A stretch of DNA of 64,000 bases, taken from positions 274,400 to 338,399 of the forward strand of contig CAJNDS010002502.1 of assembly GCA_905221605.1 (NCBI GenBank). Direction: 5' to 3'. Position 1 is the first letter of the stretch. Each line of letters opens with the position of its first letter. Shown here one piece after another: positions 24,546 to 37,535 of the stretch. The position numbers and the translations under genes are program-made. The stretch is from Symbiodinium natans (Eukaryota; Sar; Dinophyceae; Suessiales; Symbiodiniaceae). A model generated the notes under the pieces. It had not been told where the DNA came from and made no database searches. It was given only the letters and a program-made list of their open reading frames with translations.

Positions 24546-24690
24546 AACAAACTTTCCAAGTACCCCTAAGAAACTCCTTGGGCCGTTTCTTCACGAGCCC
24601 CAAGAAGACATCCAGGTCGCTGACGTGCCTTTCATGCGCCTTCCTGGTTGGTGGGATCTTCACACCTTCCGGAACGTCCTGCCAAAAGGG
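24546..24690 (-). CDS. Candidate exon, function unknown
   Basis: Minus-strand open stretch of about 45 codons containing VKIPPTRKAHERHVSDLDVF and then GLVKKRPKEFLRGTW. Composition is typical of a folded protein and not of the repeats around it. I do not recognise the family. The frame closes beyond TWK in an A-rich stretch that is probably intron. Confidence 0.45.
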
Positions 24691-25428
24691 GTTAGGGTTT
24701 AGGGTTTAGGGTTTAGAGTTTATATAGGGTTTAGGGTTTAGGGTTTAGGGTTTAGGGCTTAGGGTTTAGGGGAACCCTGGCACCTAAACCTAAACCCGGA
24801 ACCCTAAACCCTCAAAGAATCGAAAAAAGGCACTGAAGGTTCTTGAGGCAGAGGCCCTCTTGAAGAAGAGGCCCTGAATTTCTTTTTGGAACCTACCGTG
24901 GGCCCTTGTTACCACATTTGGCGGCTTTGGTTTTTGCAAGGGTTTACTGTAGGGGTCGGAATAATTACTGCTAGTATTCCCTCATGGTCCCTTTGTGATT
25001 ATGTAAAAATAAGCCCCAAAAGCCTACTCTAACTATTAAGGCCCCTACATTATACAGGTGCAGGAAGGGCTTAGGATCTTCTACTCTGCTTCTCGGGGAA
25101 AGCTATTGACAAGGGCCACATGAAGTCGGGCTTCGCGACCTGCATCCCCTTTGTCCCATGTCATATACACTCACCAACATGTTCAGGAGCCCGAAAAACT
25201 CTCCCCCAAAGTTCAAACCCCGCTGTCAAGAGCCAAGCCCATGAGCAGCATGAGCCTGCTCTAGACCCACAGAGTTGCGGGTTTGAGAAATACACTAAAC
25301 CCTAAACCCTAAACCCTAAACCCTAAACCCTAAACCCTTGAACCTCTAAGCCTGGATGGATCCTTGCTCCCTCCGACCTCAAAAACCCCAATGCACGACT
25401 CGAAGCCCATACTGTACCATGCTGCAAC

Positions 25429-25690
25429 ACAGAGTCGTGTCTTACAACATCTTGATGTGAGTATATCTCTTGAAACCGAACTCAGATATTCGCATATATG
25501 CCATTGATGAGCGTGCTCTAAACGGGCTTGAGTAGTGGAACCCTGAACCTGCAAACCTCATACAGAGTACTGTCTTGCAATATCTCGGCTTGAGTATATT
25601 GTTTGAAATCTATTTCATATCTTAGCATGTGCCATTTATAGCTTCTTTGTATTCAGACATCTCGGAATGAGGCCCTACATATACCTGAAG
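25429..25690 (+). repeat. Diverged tandem pair, period about 133 bp
   Basis: ACAGAGTCGTGTCTTACAAC at 25,429 corresponds to ACAGAGTACTGTCTTGCAAT at 25,562. The two then share TGAGTATAT, TTGAAA, GCAT and TGCCATT in order. No gene recognised. Confidence 0.7.
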
Positions 25691-25722
25691 GGGTTATATC
25701 TGGTACCTTAGTCCCTCATTCC
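25664..25722. mobile_element. Possible small inverted-repeat element
   Basis: GGAATGAGG at the left is complemented by CCTCATTCC at the right, 59 bp overall. The CTCCCTCATTCCCTAC end recurs near 30,109. The arms are short, so this is tentative. Confidence 0.35.
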
Positions 25723-27315
25723 CTACTAGCCAACAGGAAGTAACCTGCGGGCCCTCTCACCTCCTCTGAGCGAGCCGTCCACGAGTTCTTCCGTCTCAGT
25801 TTGGGCGTTCCATCGTCGTCTTCAACACCTGAGACCGTGGGGCTTTGGCTTTCTTGGGGTTTATATAGGGGGGGTTGCGGTTCAGGGCTTCTGGGGCCTG
25901 GAAGGTACTTTGTGGGTGGTACGGGGCAGCTCGGGTTCAGGGTTTAGGGTTTAGGGTTTAGGGTTGAGGGTTGAGGGTTTAGGGTTTAGGGTTTAGGGGT
26001 CAGGGTTTTAGGGTTTAGGGTTTAGGGTTTAGGGTTAGGGTTTAGGGTTTAGGGTTTAGGGTTTAGGGCTTGGGGGCTTGCCAGATATGAAAACGACTTA
26101 GTTCGAATATGCCCGCTCTCAATGAAGCGATTTGAGGTAGGGATCATCTGGGATTAAATTCACCCTGAACTTAAACCTTGGGTTCACAGCTTACAGGGTT
26201 CAGGCCTCTACCTATCTATCTGTCTATATATATATATATATAACCCTACGTAGAACCGCCCATGAGCCTGCATGTAGAGCCCTAAGTATCCGGGGCACAC
26301 CTCCGACAATCTGCAGGAGTCTTTGGCAAGTGAAGGGAGTACGGGATCGTAAGGGCGCTTCTTGCGAAGGTAAAAGATTCTGAGGTTAGGATTTGGAAGG
26401 GGCTGAAGGCTAAACCCCAAAATCCTAGGGTTTAGGGCTTTAGGGTTTAGGGTTTGGGTTTAGGGTTTAAGGTTTAAGGTTTTAGGGCTTGTAGTTGGGC
26501 ACACACCGCACAACGCCCAAACTCCTGTACTCTCTCAGCCGACAACAGCCTCGAAGGCGGGTTTGTGGCAAAAAGGGCAGTTTAGGGTTTAGGGTTTAGG
26601 GTTTAGGGTTTAGGGTTTAGGGTTTAGGGCTGAAGGCTTCGGGCTGAGGGCATTAGGGGTTGAGGGCACTTGAAAAAGAGTCCCAGCCACGGCAACTCGC
26701 CCCGCAGCCCATAGCATGAGTCTCTGCGTCAAAGGGAGATTTGGCTACCTCAAACCTCCAAGCCACATCACTGCGGTGCGGCAGACGCGTCAGGGCGGGG
26801 GGAGGGGGGGGGGTTGCGAAGCCCCAAGACCTGAACCCTGAACCCTTAGCCTTCAACCCTACATGGCCAAGCCCCACACCCGAAACCCGAAAAACCCCTA
26901 AACCCTAAATCCTAAACCCTGAACCCCCTAAACCTCCTAGACCCACCAAAACCCCCGAAACCCTCTAAATCCCCCTAAACCCTGAACCCGAAATCCTAAA
27001 CCCTAAACCCTAAACCCCAACCCCCTAATCCAAACCCTAAACCCTAAACCCTAAACCCTAACCCTAAACCCTAAACCCTAAACCCTGAACCTTGAGGCCC
27101 TACACCCCAAACTCCCAACCGCAGAGTGCAGCTGCAGCGTCTTGCCTCCCACATCGAACCCTAAACCAGAGTTTAGGGTTTAGGGTTTAGGGTTTGGGGT
27201 TTAGGGTTTGGGGTTTAGGGTTGGGGGTTTGGATTTGGGGTTTAGAAGCCCTATACCCTAAACAGGGTTCACAAGTACAAGGCGGTCCTCAAGCGCAAAC
27301 ATCCCGAGAGGGTAT

Positions 27316-27474
27316 AAGGAGGGGCCCGTAGAAGGGACCCTTCATCTTATTCCCCTATTAATAGGCATAAAAGTTTTATGTACCTTATATAGCCCCTATA
27401 CACCCAAGTAGCCCTAAACAACCCCTAATAACCCCTAAGGTGCCCTGTAAGGGTCCCTCCTTCAGTCCCTTGCT
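27316..27474. mobile_element. MITE-like element, family D, copy 1
   Basis: Inverted ends AAGGAGGGGCCCGTAGAAGG and AAGGGTCCCTCCTT enclose an AT-rich centre. The segment GACCCTTCATCTTATTCCCC matches the 35.0 kb element almost base for base. Confidence 0.55.
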
Positions 27475-28059
27475 ATCTTCCCTTGAAGGAGCCCTTTTCC
27501 ACCGAGTTCCCTAAGTTTCCAACGGAGAACCAGGGAATCCTAACCCTAAATCCTACAACTATAAACCCTGAAGGGTCTAGGATGAGAAGGAATAGGGGAA
27601 CCAACCCGAAACCCCATAAACCCGAAGAGTTTAGGGTTTAGGGTTTAGGGTTTGGGGTTTAGGGTTTAGGGTTTAGGGTTTAGGGTTTAGGGTTAGGGTT
27701 GGGGAACCAGGGAATCCAACCCTGAACTGAAGAAGCGGCTGCCTTGTCCTCCACAGCCTTCACCTTCGGTCTCTCCAGCAAGAGCCTTCCCCCCCCGAAA
27801 GTTGCGAGCCAAGGGGCTTAGGGTTTGGGGTTTAGGGTTTGGGGTTTAGGGTTTAGGGTTTAGGGTTTAGGGTTTAGGGTTTAGGGTTTAGGGTTTAGGG
27901 TTTAGGGTTTAGGGCTTAGGCAGATGAGGATTGGGGGAGTTCGGGGCTGGGTTTTTCGGCGACTACCTCGACTTCGCAAGCGATGCTCGTCGCCACTGTT
28001 TCTTGTGTCCCCGGCACTAGTCCCTGCTGATGCGGTGGGCTCCTTCCCTCTCTCTCTTG

Positions 28060-28275
<216 letters not shown>

Positions 28276-28499
28276 GCGGCCTTTCACTCCCCTAAACCCT
28301 GAGTCCTGCTTGGGGCCACAGGTTTTAGGGTTTAGGGTTTGGGGTTTGGGGTTTAGGGTTTAGGGTTTAGGGCCTAGGGTTTAGGGTTTAGGGCTTTGGG
28401 GTTTAGGGTTTAGGGTGGCTCGCCTTGCCTATTTGAACGTCGTGGGGGCCAGGCCCGACCTCACCTAAGGGCGCCTCTATGGCAGGAAGGATGGAGAGC

Positions 28500-28652
28500 T
28501 AAACCCTAAACCCCAAACCCCAAACCCTTAACCCTAAACCCTAAACCCTAAACCCTAAACCCTAAACCCTAAACCCTAAACCCTAAACCCTAAACCCTAA
28601 ACCCTAAACCCTAAACCCTAAACCCTAACCCTAAACCCTAAACCCTAAACTC
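28500..28652 (-). repeat. CCCTAAA array
   Basis: About 21 units, nearly perfect, with one CCCTAA unit. A second array of opposite orientation starts about 75 bp further on (28,735-28,865), making an inverted pair of arrays around a short unique core. Confidence 0.95.
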
Positions 28653-29521
28653 TCGACATCTCAACTCAACTCGGCGCCGGGCCTTTCAGCGGCCAAGATC
28701 CGGTCCTTGGCCTCCGCGCGCGTGCCTGGAGGGTTTAGGGTTTAGGGTATGGGGTTGAGGGTTCAAAGTTTAGGGTTTAGGGTTTAGGGTTTAGGGTTTA
28801 GGGTTTAGGGTTTAGGGTTTAGGGTTTAGGGTTTAGGGTTTAGGGTTTAGGGTTTAGGGTTTAGGGCTTGAGGTTTAGGGTTCAAAGTGTAAGGGTTAGG
28901 GTTTAGGGTTTAGGGTTTGGGGTTTGGGGTTTGGGGTTTGGGGTTTGGGGTTTGCGGTTTGCGGTTTGGGGTTTGGGGGTTTCGGGTTTAGGGTTTAGGG
29001 TTTAGGGTTTAGGGGTATGGCCCGACGGCGCGGCGCGTTTTCGGGGTTTAGGCTTGAGGGTTTGGGGCTTTTGGGGTTTTGGGGTTTTGGGGTTTGAGGG
29101 TGGAGGGGTTTTTGGGCTGCAGAGTTTCTGGCGTCTTGGAAGCGTCTGGAGGTTAATGAAGGTGCTTTTCCCTGAGCGGCTTGGGGGTTTAGGGCTTCAG
29201 GCGCCTACTGGGTTTAGGGTTTAGGACGTAGGGTTTCGGGTCTACTGGGTTTAATCAGGGTTTAGGGCTCGGAGTTTCTAAAGTTTGGCAGGGACTCGCG
29301 TCGCAGGGTACCTAACGCGGGGCCCCCGGCGAGCTTTATCGCTTAGAGAGTCCGCCCCAAACCCTTGCAGGTTTTCCACGCGTAGACCCTCAAACCCTAA
29401 ACCCTAAACTCGAAGCCCAAAACCCCAAAACCCTGATAGGGCCTTGCGACTCCTGTCTTAGGGTTTAGGGTTTCGGGTTTAGGGCTTAGGGTTTTGGGTT
29501 TAGGGTCTAGGGTTTATGAAG

Positions 29522-29637
29522 GCTCTTTTCAAGCTGAGACTTCCCCCGCCTTCTGGTTGGCTCAAGAGAACGCGCAGGGGGTTGTCTGGACCTTCACTGA
29601 GTCTGCGCCCAAGAGCTTCCCGGAAGAAGGAAGATAC
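29522..29637 (+). CDS. Candidate exon, function unknown
   Basis: Plus-strand piece starting at a possible AAG|GC acceptor. One frame reads ETSPAFWLAQENAQGVVWTF for about 38 codons in total. A second plus frame is also open but basic and less protein-like. Possible donor AAG|GA near the end. Confidence 0.35.
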
Positions 29638-29881
29638 CCCAACCCTAAACCCTGAACCCAAACCCTAAAAGGACCCTAAACCCTGAACCCTAAGCCCTGA
29701 ACCCTAAACCCTGAACCCTAAACCTTGAACCCTGAGCCCTGGGCCCTGAACCCTGAACCCTGAACCCTAAAAGAACCCTCAACCCAAAACTCTAACCCTA
29801 AACCCTAAACCCTGAACCCTAAGCCCTAAAAGAACCCTAAACCCTGAACCCCAAACCCTACCCTGTAAAAGATCTGCATTG

Positions 29882-30007
29882 TGGTTTAAGGAACCTCTCG
29901 GAATAGTCCCTGTCCTTTGGGAAATCGTCAGGGTGGCAAACTCGCTTCGGGCGCATTGTAAACGTTTGAGCAGCAGGAGGTCTCCGGGAGGGCCGCTGAG
30001 GGTAGCT
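29882..30007 (+). CDS. Candidate exon, function unknown
   Basis: Plus-strand open frame of about 42 codons reading WFKEPLGIVPVLWEIVRVAN and continuing with a basic tail. It closes at the TAG of the adjoining TTTAGGG array. It may belong with the 29.5 kb piece. Family not recognised. Confidence 0.4.
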
Positions 30008-30524
30008 TAGGGTTTAGGGTTTAGGGTTTGGGGTTTAGGATTTAGGGTTTAGGGTTTAGGGTTTGGGGTTTAGAGTTTAGGGTTTAAGGATAAAAGGTAC
30101 AGTACCTAACTCCCTCATTCCCTACGAAGAACCTGTAGGGTAGCTGGTGGATTTAGGTTGGTGGGCTTGGGGTCTCTGTCCCCTTCTTCGTACCGCCGCT
30201 ACTTCCGAATGAACGAACTCACGATGCCTCATTCATAGCTTTCGAGAAAGGATGACAGAGCACACATGCCAGTTGGTGAACTATCCAAAGAAAACTGGCT
30301 GGCAAGGGAGTCAAGCAAAGAAAGATATGCCAGAAGCGAACGGGCACAGCCCATGAGTGAGATTTGCTTTGGGTTTGCTCAAGCAGTAATAATGGTATTG
30401 GCGTTACTGTCAGGAACCTTGAGGTGAGAGGGGTTTAAGGTTCAGGGTTGAGGGTTTGGGGTTTAGGGTCTAGGGTTGAGGGTCTTGGGGTCTTAGGGTC
30501 TAGGGTTTAGGGTTTAGGGTTCAG

Positions 30525-30590
30525 GGTTCAGAGTTCAGGGTTCAGGGTTCAGGGTTCAGGGTTCAGGGTTCAGGGTTCAGGGCTTAGGGT
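30525..30590 (+). repeat. GGGTTCA variant array
   Basis: About nine units of GGGTTCA followed by GGGTTTA units, another block of a single variant. Confidence 0.9.
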
Positions 30591-30628
30591 TTAGGGTTTA
30601 GGGTTTAGGGCTACTTGGAGAAGTCAAG

Positions 30629-30715
30629 TTCCTGAACCGCAACTAGGCGCTTTGCCTTCGGCCAGGGCTGCATCGGCTTGAGCTGCAATGCGCTGCCGGA
30701 GAGCCTCCCGAGCCC
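30629..30715 (-). CDS. Candidate exon, helical
   Basis: Minus-strand open frame reading REALRQRIAAQADAALAEGK, an alanine/glutamine-rich probable helix. Family unknown. Confidence 0.35.
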
Positions 30716-31170
30716 TAAACCCTAAACCCTAAACCCTAAACCCTAAACCCTACAGCCAAGAAGTTCGTGTCGCGGGTTCCGGATAGTTCAGGGATGGTTC
30801 AGGGTTTAAAGTTGAGAAATTTACGGTCAGCGCAGGCGTAGGGACATTTAGGGGTGCACGATCATCAGGAGCCCCCAATATAAATCCCCAAATAGTAGGA
30901 TCCCCTTGTTGTAAGGACCCCAATAAGGTACCCCTAGTATCGCAAGACCCCCAGGGTTTGAGGGTGGTTAGGGTTTAAGGGTGGAACATGTTCTCCCCGG
31001 ACAGCTCCCCGAATGCCGCAAGCTCACCTTCGTTTTGGGGCTTTTGGGGGTTTAGAGGGTCTTAGGGTTTTGAAAGTTTTTTGGGGTTATAGGCAGTTAT
31101 AGAGTCTTTAGGGTGTATAGGGTTTCTAGGGTTCTAGGGGTTTAGGGTTTAGGGTTGGAGAGAATGGGGC

Positions 31171-31242
31171 CCTAGACCTTTTTTCGGTTCAGGAAGACTC
31201 CGTTGATGAATCCCTGCGACTTCCGGGCACGCGACCCTGAAT
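31171..31242 (-). CDS. Candidate exon, function unknown
   Basis: Minus-strand frame reading RARKSQGFINGVFLNRKKV, bounded by telomere-like DNA. Short; weak support. Confidence 0.25.
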
Positions 31243-31660
31243 CCTTGAACCTCCCTCCCTTACCCTAAAGCCTAAAGCCTAAACCCTAAACCCTAACCCA
31301 AAAACCCTAAACCCTAAACCCTAAACCTTGACACCTTCAGGACCCTACAAACGAAGGAGCTGTGGGTTGAAGGAGCACCAGAACCTCGCGCCCATGTACA
31401 CCTGCATCCCTGCAAGAAGAGAGCCAACCCAAAAAAACAGGCTAAACCCTACTTGGGGTTCAGGGCTTCAGGGTTTAGGGTTGAGGGTGTTAGGCTTAGG
31501 GCGTAGGGTTTAGGCTGTTTTAAGCCCCGAAACCCCGAAACCACGAAACCCCAATTCATGCCCATGCCCCTCAACAACCCTAAACCCTAAACCCCAAAAC
31601 CCTAAGCCTAAGCCCAAAACCCTAAACCCTAAACCCTAAACCCCAACCCTTAAACCCAAA

Positions 31661-31800
31661 CTGCTGGAGCGCCAGCGCCCCGGCGCCTCTCCGGCAGCAG
31701 GCCTGGGACGACTGACGGCCGCCATGATGCCAAGAGGAGCACACGATGCGAAAGTTGTCCGCTGGCTTGGATGGGGGCTTCAGGCCTGTTTGGCGGCTTT
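31661..31800 (+). CDS. Candidate exon, function unknown
   Basis: Plus-strand open stretch of about 47 codons, the longest among the array-bounded pieces of this region. It includes GLGRLTAAMMPRGAHDAKVV followed by RWLGWGLQACLAAL. It runs directly into a TTTAGGG array. Family not recognised. Confidence 0.4.
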
Positions 31801-31869
31801 GGGGTTTAGGGTTTAGGGTTTAGGGTTTAGGGTTTAGGGGCAACCCTGAACCCAAACAGCTTAAATTCA

Positions 31870-31948
31870 CGGGATGCATGGCTCCCTGCTTTGGCTGGGA
31901 TCGCGGGGCTTGAGCACGATGAAAGCCCAAATCTCAACCTCCCAGGCC
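31870..31948 (-). CDS. Candidate exon, function unknown
   Basis: Minus-strand frame reading AWEVEIWAFIVLKPRDPSQS. Protein-like but short. Confidence 0.3.
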
Positions 31949-32544
31949 CTAAACTCTAAACCCTAAACCCTAAACCCAAACCCTGAAACCTAAAACCTAA
32001 ACCCGAAACCCCGAATCTCAAGCGCCCGATTGCCTGCAAGCCAGAAAGACGCAACCAAGTCCCCCTCCAGCTTAGGGCTTGTTAGGGAGTTTCAGAGTGT
32101 AGGGTTTAGGGTTTAGGGTTTAGGGTTTAGGGTTTAGGGTTTAGGGTTTAGGGTTTAGGGTTAGGGCTTAGGGTTTAGCGTTTAAGGTTTAGGCCTTAGG
32201 GCTTCGGGCTTGCAGTGGCTTGGGCTTTTTGGTGACTTCGGGATGAGGGTAACCGGTTCTCATACCCTACGCAACCGCGAGCTCTGGAAAGCTGTAGACC
32301 CTAGAAGCCCGATAAACCCTCTGTAAACCCTTCGAAAACCCCATAAAACCGCTACAACACCCCGAAAAACCCCGCTACAACACCCCGAAAAACCCTGGCT
32401 AAAACCCCTGCCTTGCCACCCCCCAAAACCTCCTAAACCCCAAACCCCAAACCCCAAACCCTAAACCCTAAACCCGAAAGGGCTCCCGTGGAGACAGGGC
32501 CTTACCCTCCATGTGATCTTCCAACCGTCGAGGTTTCCAGGAAG

Positions 32545-32835
32545 TTAGGATGTTTAGGATGTTTTGGATGCTTAGGAGGCTTTGGATGCTTAGGAAGCTT
32601 AGGATGTTTAGGGGGCTTAGGGTTTAGGATGTTTAGGATGTTTAGGGGGTTTAGGGTTTAGGGATTAGGGTTTAGGGCGTTTAGGGTGTTTAGCATGTTT
32701 AGGGTGCTTAGGGCGCTTAGGATGCTTCGGATGTTTAGGGCGCTTAGGGTGTGTAGCGTGTTTCGGGTGCTTAGGGCGCTTGGGATGCTTCGGATGTTTA
32801 AGGTGGCTTGGGTGCTTAGGGTGCTTCGGGTGCGC
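32545..32835 (+). repeat. TTTAGGATG-type degenerate minisatellite
   Basis: A 9-12 bp unit (TTTAGGATG, CTTAGGGCG, CTTCGGATG) repeated about 28 times. It appears derived from the telomere heptamer by adding two bases. Confidence 0.85.
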
Positions 32836-32952
32836 CTAAACCCCTCAACCCCTCAACCCCTAAACCCCTAAACCCCTAAACCCTAAACCCCTTAACCCTC
32901 AACCCCTCAACCCCTAAAACCTAAACCCTCAACCCGAAACCCTAAAACTAAT

Positions 32953-33048
32953 CTTCCATGCTGGGGAGCTCCTTGGTTTCTGAGTCCAACCGCATCAGCC
33001 GCACACCCGGGGTCGGGAGGGGCGTCTGGGGGTCCTGTCCATGGCAGG
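32953..33048 (-). CDS. Candidate exon, function unknown
   Basis: Minus-strand frame of about 31 codons containing TPGVRLMRLDSETKELPSME. Other frames contain stops. Family unknown. Confidence 0.35.
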
Positions 33049-33069
33049 GTTTGGGGTTTAATGTTTGGG

Positions 33070-33530
33070 GTTTAGGGTGTTAGGGTGTCAGGGTGTGTCA
33101 GGGTGTCTCAGGGTGTGTCAGGGTGTGTCAGGGTGTGTCAGGGTGTGTCAGGGTGTGTCAGGGTGTGTCAGGGTGTGCCAGCGTGTCAGGGTGTCAGGGT
33201 GTTAGGGTGTTAGGGTGTTAGGGTGTTAGGGTGTTAGGGTGTGCCAGGATGTTAGGGTGTTCGGGGGTGCCAGGGTGTTGGTGTTAAGGTTTAAGGTACA
33301 GGGTATCAGGGTGCTTGGGGTGTAGGGTGTTACGGTGTTGAGGTTTGGGGTGTTAGGGTGCTGAAGGCGGCAGGGTGTTAGGGTACTGGGGTTTGGGGTT
33401 AGGGTGTGAGGGCTTTGGGGTTTAGGGTGTTGGGCTTTTGTCAGGCCGTCGGCTGTTGGGCTGTTAGGCTGTTTGGGTGTTGCAGTAATAGGGTGTTAGG
33501 GTATGCGTTAGGGTGTTAGGGTGTCAAAAC
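33070..33530 (+). repeat. GGGTGT(CA/TA) minisatellite
   Basis: About 460 bp of CAGGGTGTGT and TTAGGGTG units, again a length variant of the telomere-like heptamer. No coding signal. Confidence 0.9.
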
Positions 33531-35025
33531 CCTTACACTCGTGGGTCTGCTCTTTAAAACAAGGGTTTTGTGAGGGGGATGTAGGGTTTAGAGTTTAGGG
33601 TTCAGAGTTTAGCGTTTAGGGTTTAAGGTTTAGGGTTCAGGGTTTAGGTAGTACAGCTCATACCCTAAACCCTGGATCCCAAAACCCTGAACACAAAGCA
33701 TCGGAACCCCAAGCCCCAGGACCCCATTATGAAACGCCCTAAACCCCCCCCAAACCCTAGACCCTAAACTCTAAACCCTACACCCTTAACCCTAAACCCT
33801 TAACCCCAAACACCCTGGCCCTAAGCTGAAAAAACCCTAAGCCCCTATCCTTCATCAAACAACATTGCACATCCTGAGCCTGAAGCCTGCAGACCGGAGT
33901 CATCCCAAGAGATTTCGGGGGGTTTCGGCCTTAGGGTTCGGGGTTTAGGGTTTAAGGCCTAGGGTGTGAGAGGTTTAGGGTTTCGGGTTTACGGTTTAGG
34001 GCTTAAGGTTTAGGGTTTCAGGTTTGGGGTTTAGGGGTTGAGGTTCAGGGTTTAGGGACACCAAGAAACGCGGAAGAAATGGGCGCTTCAGGATTTTCGA
34101 GCAGCCCCGGAGCTCAACAACACCCTGGGTTTTAAGGCTTGAGGTTTGAGGTTTAGGGTTTAGGGTTTAGGGTTTAGGGTTTAAGGTTTAGATTTAGGGT
34201 TTAGGGCTTAGGGTTTAAGGTGTAAGGTTTGGGACTTGGGGTTCAAAGATTTCGGTTTTGGGGTGTAGGGCTTCGGGTTCCGGGCTTAGGGTTTAGGGTT
34301 TAGGGTTTAGGGTTTAGGGTTTAGGGTTTAGGGTTTAGGGCTCAGGGTTTAGGGTTTAGGGTTTAGGGTTTAGGGTGTTTCTACGGCTGCAAGGTTGGCT
34401 TCAAGCTTCGGGCCTGTACCGGTTCGCCCGTCGGGTGTAGGGTTTAGGGTTTAGGGTTTCGGGTTTAGGGTTTAGGGTTTAGGGTTTAGGGTTCAGGGTT
34501 TAGGTTTAGGGTTTAGGGTTTAAGGTTTATTAGGGTTTAGGGATGGGGTTTAGGGGGTTTAAGGGTTTAGGGGGTTAGGGGTGCAGTTAGAGGAAACACA
34601 AGAGCATGAGTCACACATGACGCACATGTGAACGGCCTGCCGCGAGCTGGGCACGTTACGACCTCACAGCTCCACTCAACACAGCACCTCAACCCTGAAC
34701 CCTGAAACCTATATAAACCCTAAACCCCCCTAAACCCTAAACCGCCACAAACCGTACTGCCCCGAAGCTTCCCCCGAAACGAGCGATTGGGCCCCCCCAA
34801 CCATTCCGGGAGCCTGAGGAGTTTCCTTACAGGTTTGGGGCTTCGGGCTTAGGTTCAGGGTTTGGGCTTCAGGGCTTCAGGTATAGAGCCTAGGGTTTAG
34901 GGTTTAGGGTTTAGGGTTTAGGGTTTAGGGTTGAGGGTTTAGGGTTTCGGGTTTAGGGTTTGAGGACCAGCTGGCCTCCAATGCCACCCAAACGCCAAGC
35001 CCCAGGCCCCCCTCCCCTCAAGGGG

Positions 35026-35690
35026 CATATGGAGGGACCGCCAGAAAGGACCCTTAATCCTATTCCCCTATATATACTATATATACTATATATACTATAT
35101 ATACTATATATACTATATATACTATATATACTATTTTTCCTATATATACTATATATACTGTATATACTGTATATACTGTATATACTGTATATACTGTATA
35201 TACTATGTATACTATATATACTATATATACTATATATACTATATATACTATATATACTATATGTACTATATATACTATATATATATATACTGTATATACT
35301 GTATATACTGTATATACTGTAGAAACTGTATATACTATGTAAACGATATATACTATATATACTATATATACTATATATACTATATATACTATATATATAC
35401 TATATATACTATATATACTATATATACTATATATACTATGTATACTATATATATATATACTATATATACTTTATATACTATATATACTATATATACTATA
35501 TATACTATATATACTATATATACTATATATACTGTATATACTTTATATACTATATATATTATATATACTATATATACTATATATACTATATATACGATAT
35601 GTACCCCACATATGTGAATATGTAGACATCCACAATATATACCTGATCGGCCCCTCGGCCCCTTCTAAGGTCCCTCCTTTCCATCCCTTG
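35026..35690. mobile_element. MITE-like element, family D, copy 2, expanded
   Basis: The left end (GGAGGGACC, AGAAAGGACCCTTAATCC, TATTCCCCTAT) matches the 27.3 kb element. The right end (CCCCTTCTAAGGTCCCTCC) is its inverted partner. Between them sits the long CTATATATA array, so the AT-rich centre seems to have expanded about tenfold. Confidence 0.5.
35068..35605 (+). repeat. 9 bp CTATATATA array
   Basis: About 58 units of CTATATATA with CTGTATATA and CTTTATATA variants. Because the period is a multiple of three, all frames stay open (YIL or YTI repeats). These frames are not genes. Confidence 0.97.
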
Positions 35691-37535
35691 ATCCGAAGGC
35701 TTGAAGCCCACTAGACCGCCCAGCCTCTGAGATCCTCGGCCACCTGCATTATGGCCAGTTCTTTTTAGGGCGTTTCGGGTTGGGTTTGGGGGTTTCGAGT
35801 TTAGGGTTTAAGGTTTAGGGTTTTTCGGGTTTCGGGTTTCGGGTTTAGGGTTTAGGGTTTAGGGTTTAGGGTTTAGGGTTTAGGGTTTAGGGTTTAGGGG
35901 TTAGGGGTTTAGGCTTTAGGGTTTAGGGTTTAGGGTTTAGGGTGGGATAGGGTGGGATTTGTAGAAATGTTTGGGTTTATGGCATACACGGGTGTCAATC
36001 TTTGGGGTACGGCTACGAAAATCTAAGCCCAACCCCAAAACTGCGTTAAAGATTTTCTAATAGGGCTACCATAGCGACAAATCTGCAAGACTTTTTGCAT
36101 CAACCCCCCCCCCGGGTTTCGAGCGGTCATGCAAGCTCATACTCCGGCAAGGCAAGAAAACGTGGCAAAAAGTTGGGACCCTAAACCCGAAACCCAAACC
36201 CTGAACCCTAAACCCCAAACCCCCAAACAGAGTTGGAGACTCGCGTGGGAAGGTCAAATCTTTACTTTCGATCTCTAAATCAGGGGGGCCTCGGGCTTAT
36301 AAGGGTAGTGCGGGGGTTTGGCCATCTGCAGCTTGTAGGGTTTTAGGGTTTAGGGTTTAGGGTTTGGGGTTTAGGGTTTAGGGTTTAGAGTTTAGGGTTT
36401 CAGGTATAGGGCCTAGGGCATAGGGTTTAGGGTTTAGGATTTAGGGTTTAGGGTTTAGGATTGGGGGTTGAGGGTTCAGGGTTTGGGGTTTAGGGTTTAA
36501 GGTTTCCCTTCTACGGGTAGTTACATGGTCACAAAACATGGTCGCTTACCTTCTTAAAAGGGTTCTATAGGGTAGACAAGATACGTAAGGAGCCCCAAAT
36601 TCAAGGGCCCATACCAAGCAACCGTGTAACGACCCAAAGAGCCCTAGAAAGCTCGAAAGCCCGAAACCTTTTTGTGGTGGGTTTCCTCGGGCTTTGCTAC
36701 TGCGACCTCCAGTCAACTTCCCGAAGCCCTAAACCCTAAACCGAAAACCCTAAACCCTAAGCCCTAAATCCTAAACCATGAACCAAACAACCAAAAAAAA
36801 GAACAAAGCTGAAAGCCAGGCAAAAGCCCAAGGTCATCAAGAGTACGGGGCCTCCTCGCCCTCGGGGGTTTGGCCCTCACTGCGAGCGCAAAAAGAATCT
36901 TGGGTCTAGGGTCTTAGGGTTTAGGGTTTCAGGGTTTCTAAGCATCCAACACCCAAAACCCTAAGTTCCAACCCCCTAAACCAACGTAGGAACTTCCAGA
37001 TCGATGTTGTAGGGGGTTATGTACCCCTGTAGTCAATGCCTGGGCCCTAAAGCTACAAAATGGAAGGGAGTGAACCAACCATTCTCGGACACGGGTTCAG
37101 GATTCAGGGTATCGCTTAGGGTTTAGGGTTTAAGGTTAGGAGTTTAGGAATTTCGGGTTTAGGGTCCGAAACCCTAAACCCTGAAACCTTGAAACCCCTC
37201 ACAGTCTAAGCCCAGCACCAAGTCGCCAGGCGGGCTTGCGGGTAGCATGGCCACAAAAGCAGCCGAAACGTAATGTTGCAGCGTATGTACCATCTTCGTT
37301 GCATGGTCTCGTGCCCTAAACCCCAACCCTCAACCCGAAAATCTAGACGGCCTGATGTTCTGCTGTCTGCCATTCGAACTGACAGAGTTGCGCAAGCTGC
37401 GGCGTCCAACCACACACACAAGGATAGAGTCGATGTGTGGAAACTTCAAACACCCCACACCCTGAACCCTAAACACTGAACTCCAAACCGTAAACTCCAA
37501 AGGCAGCGAGGCCAGGAGGTGAGACGGGCTCTGGT

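Noticed and set aside
34960-35617. Two ~120-codon Tyr/Ile/Leu repeat proteins
   Set aside because: They are translations of the 9 bp CTATATATA array, whose period is a multiple of three.
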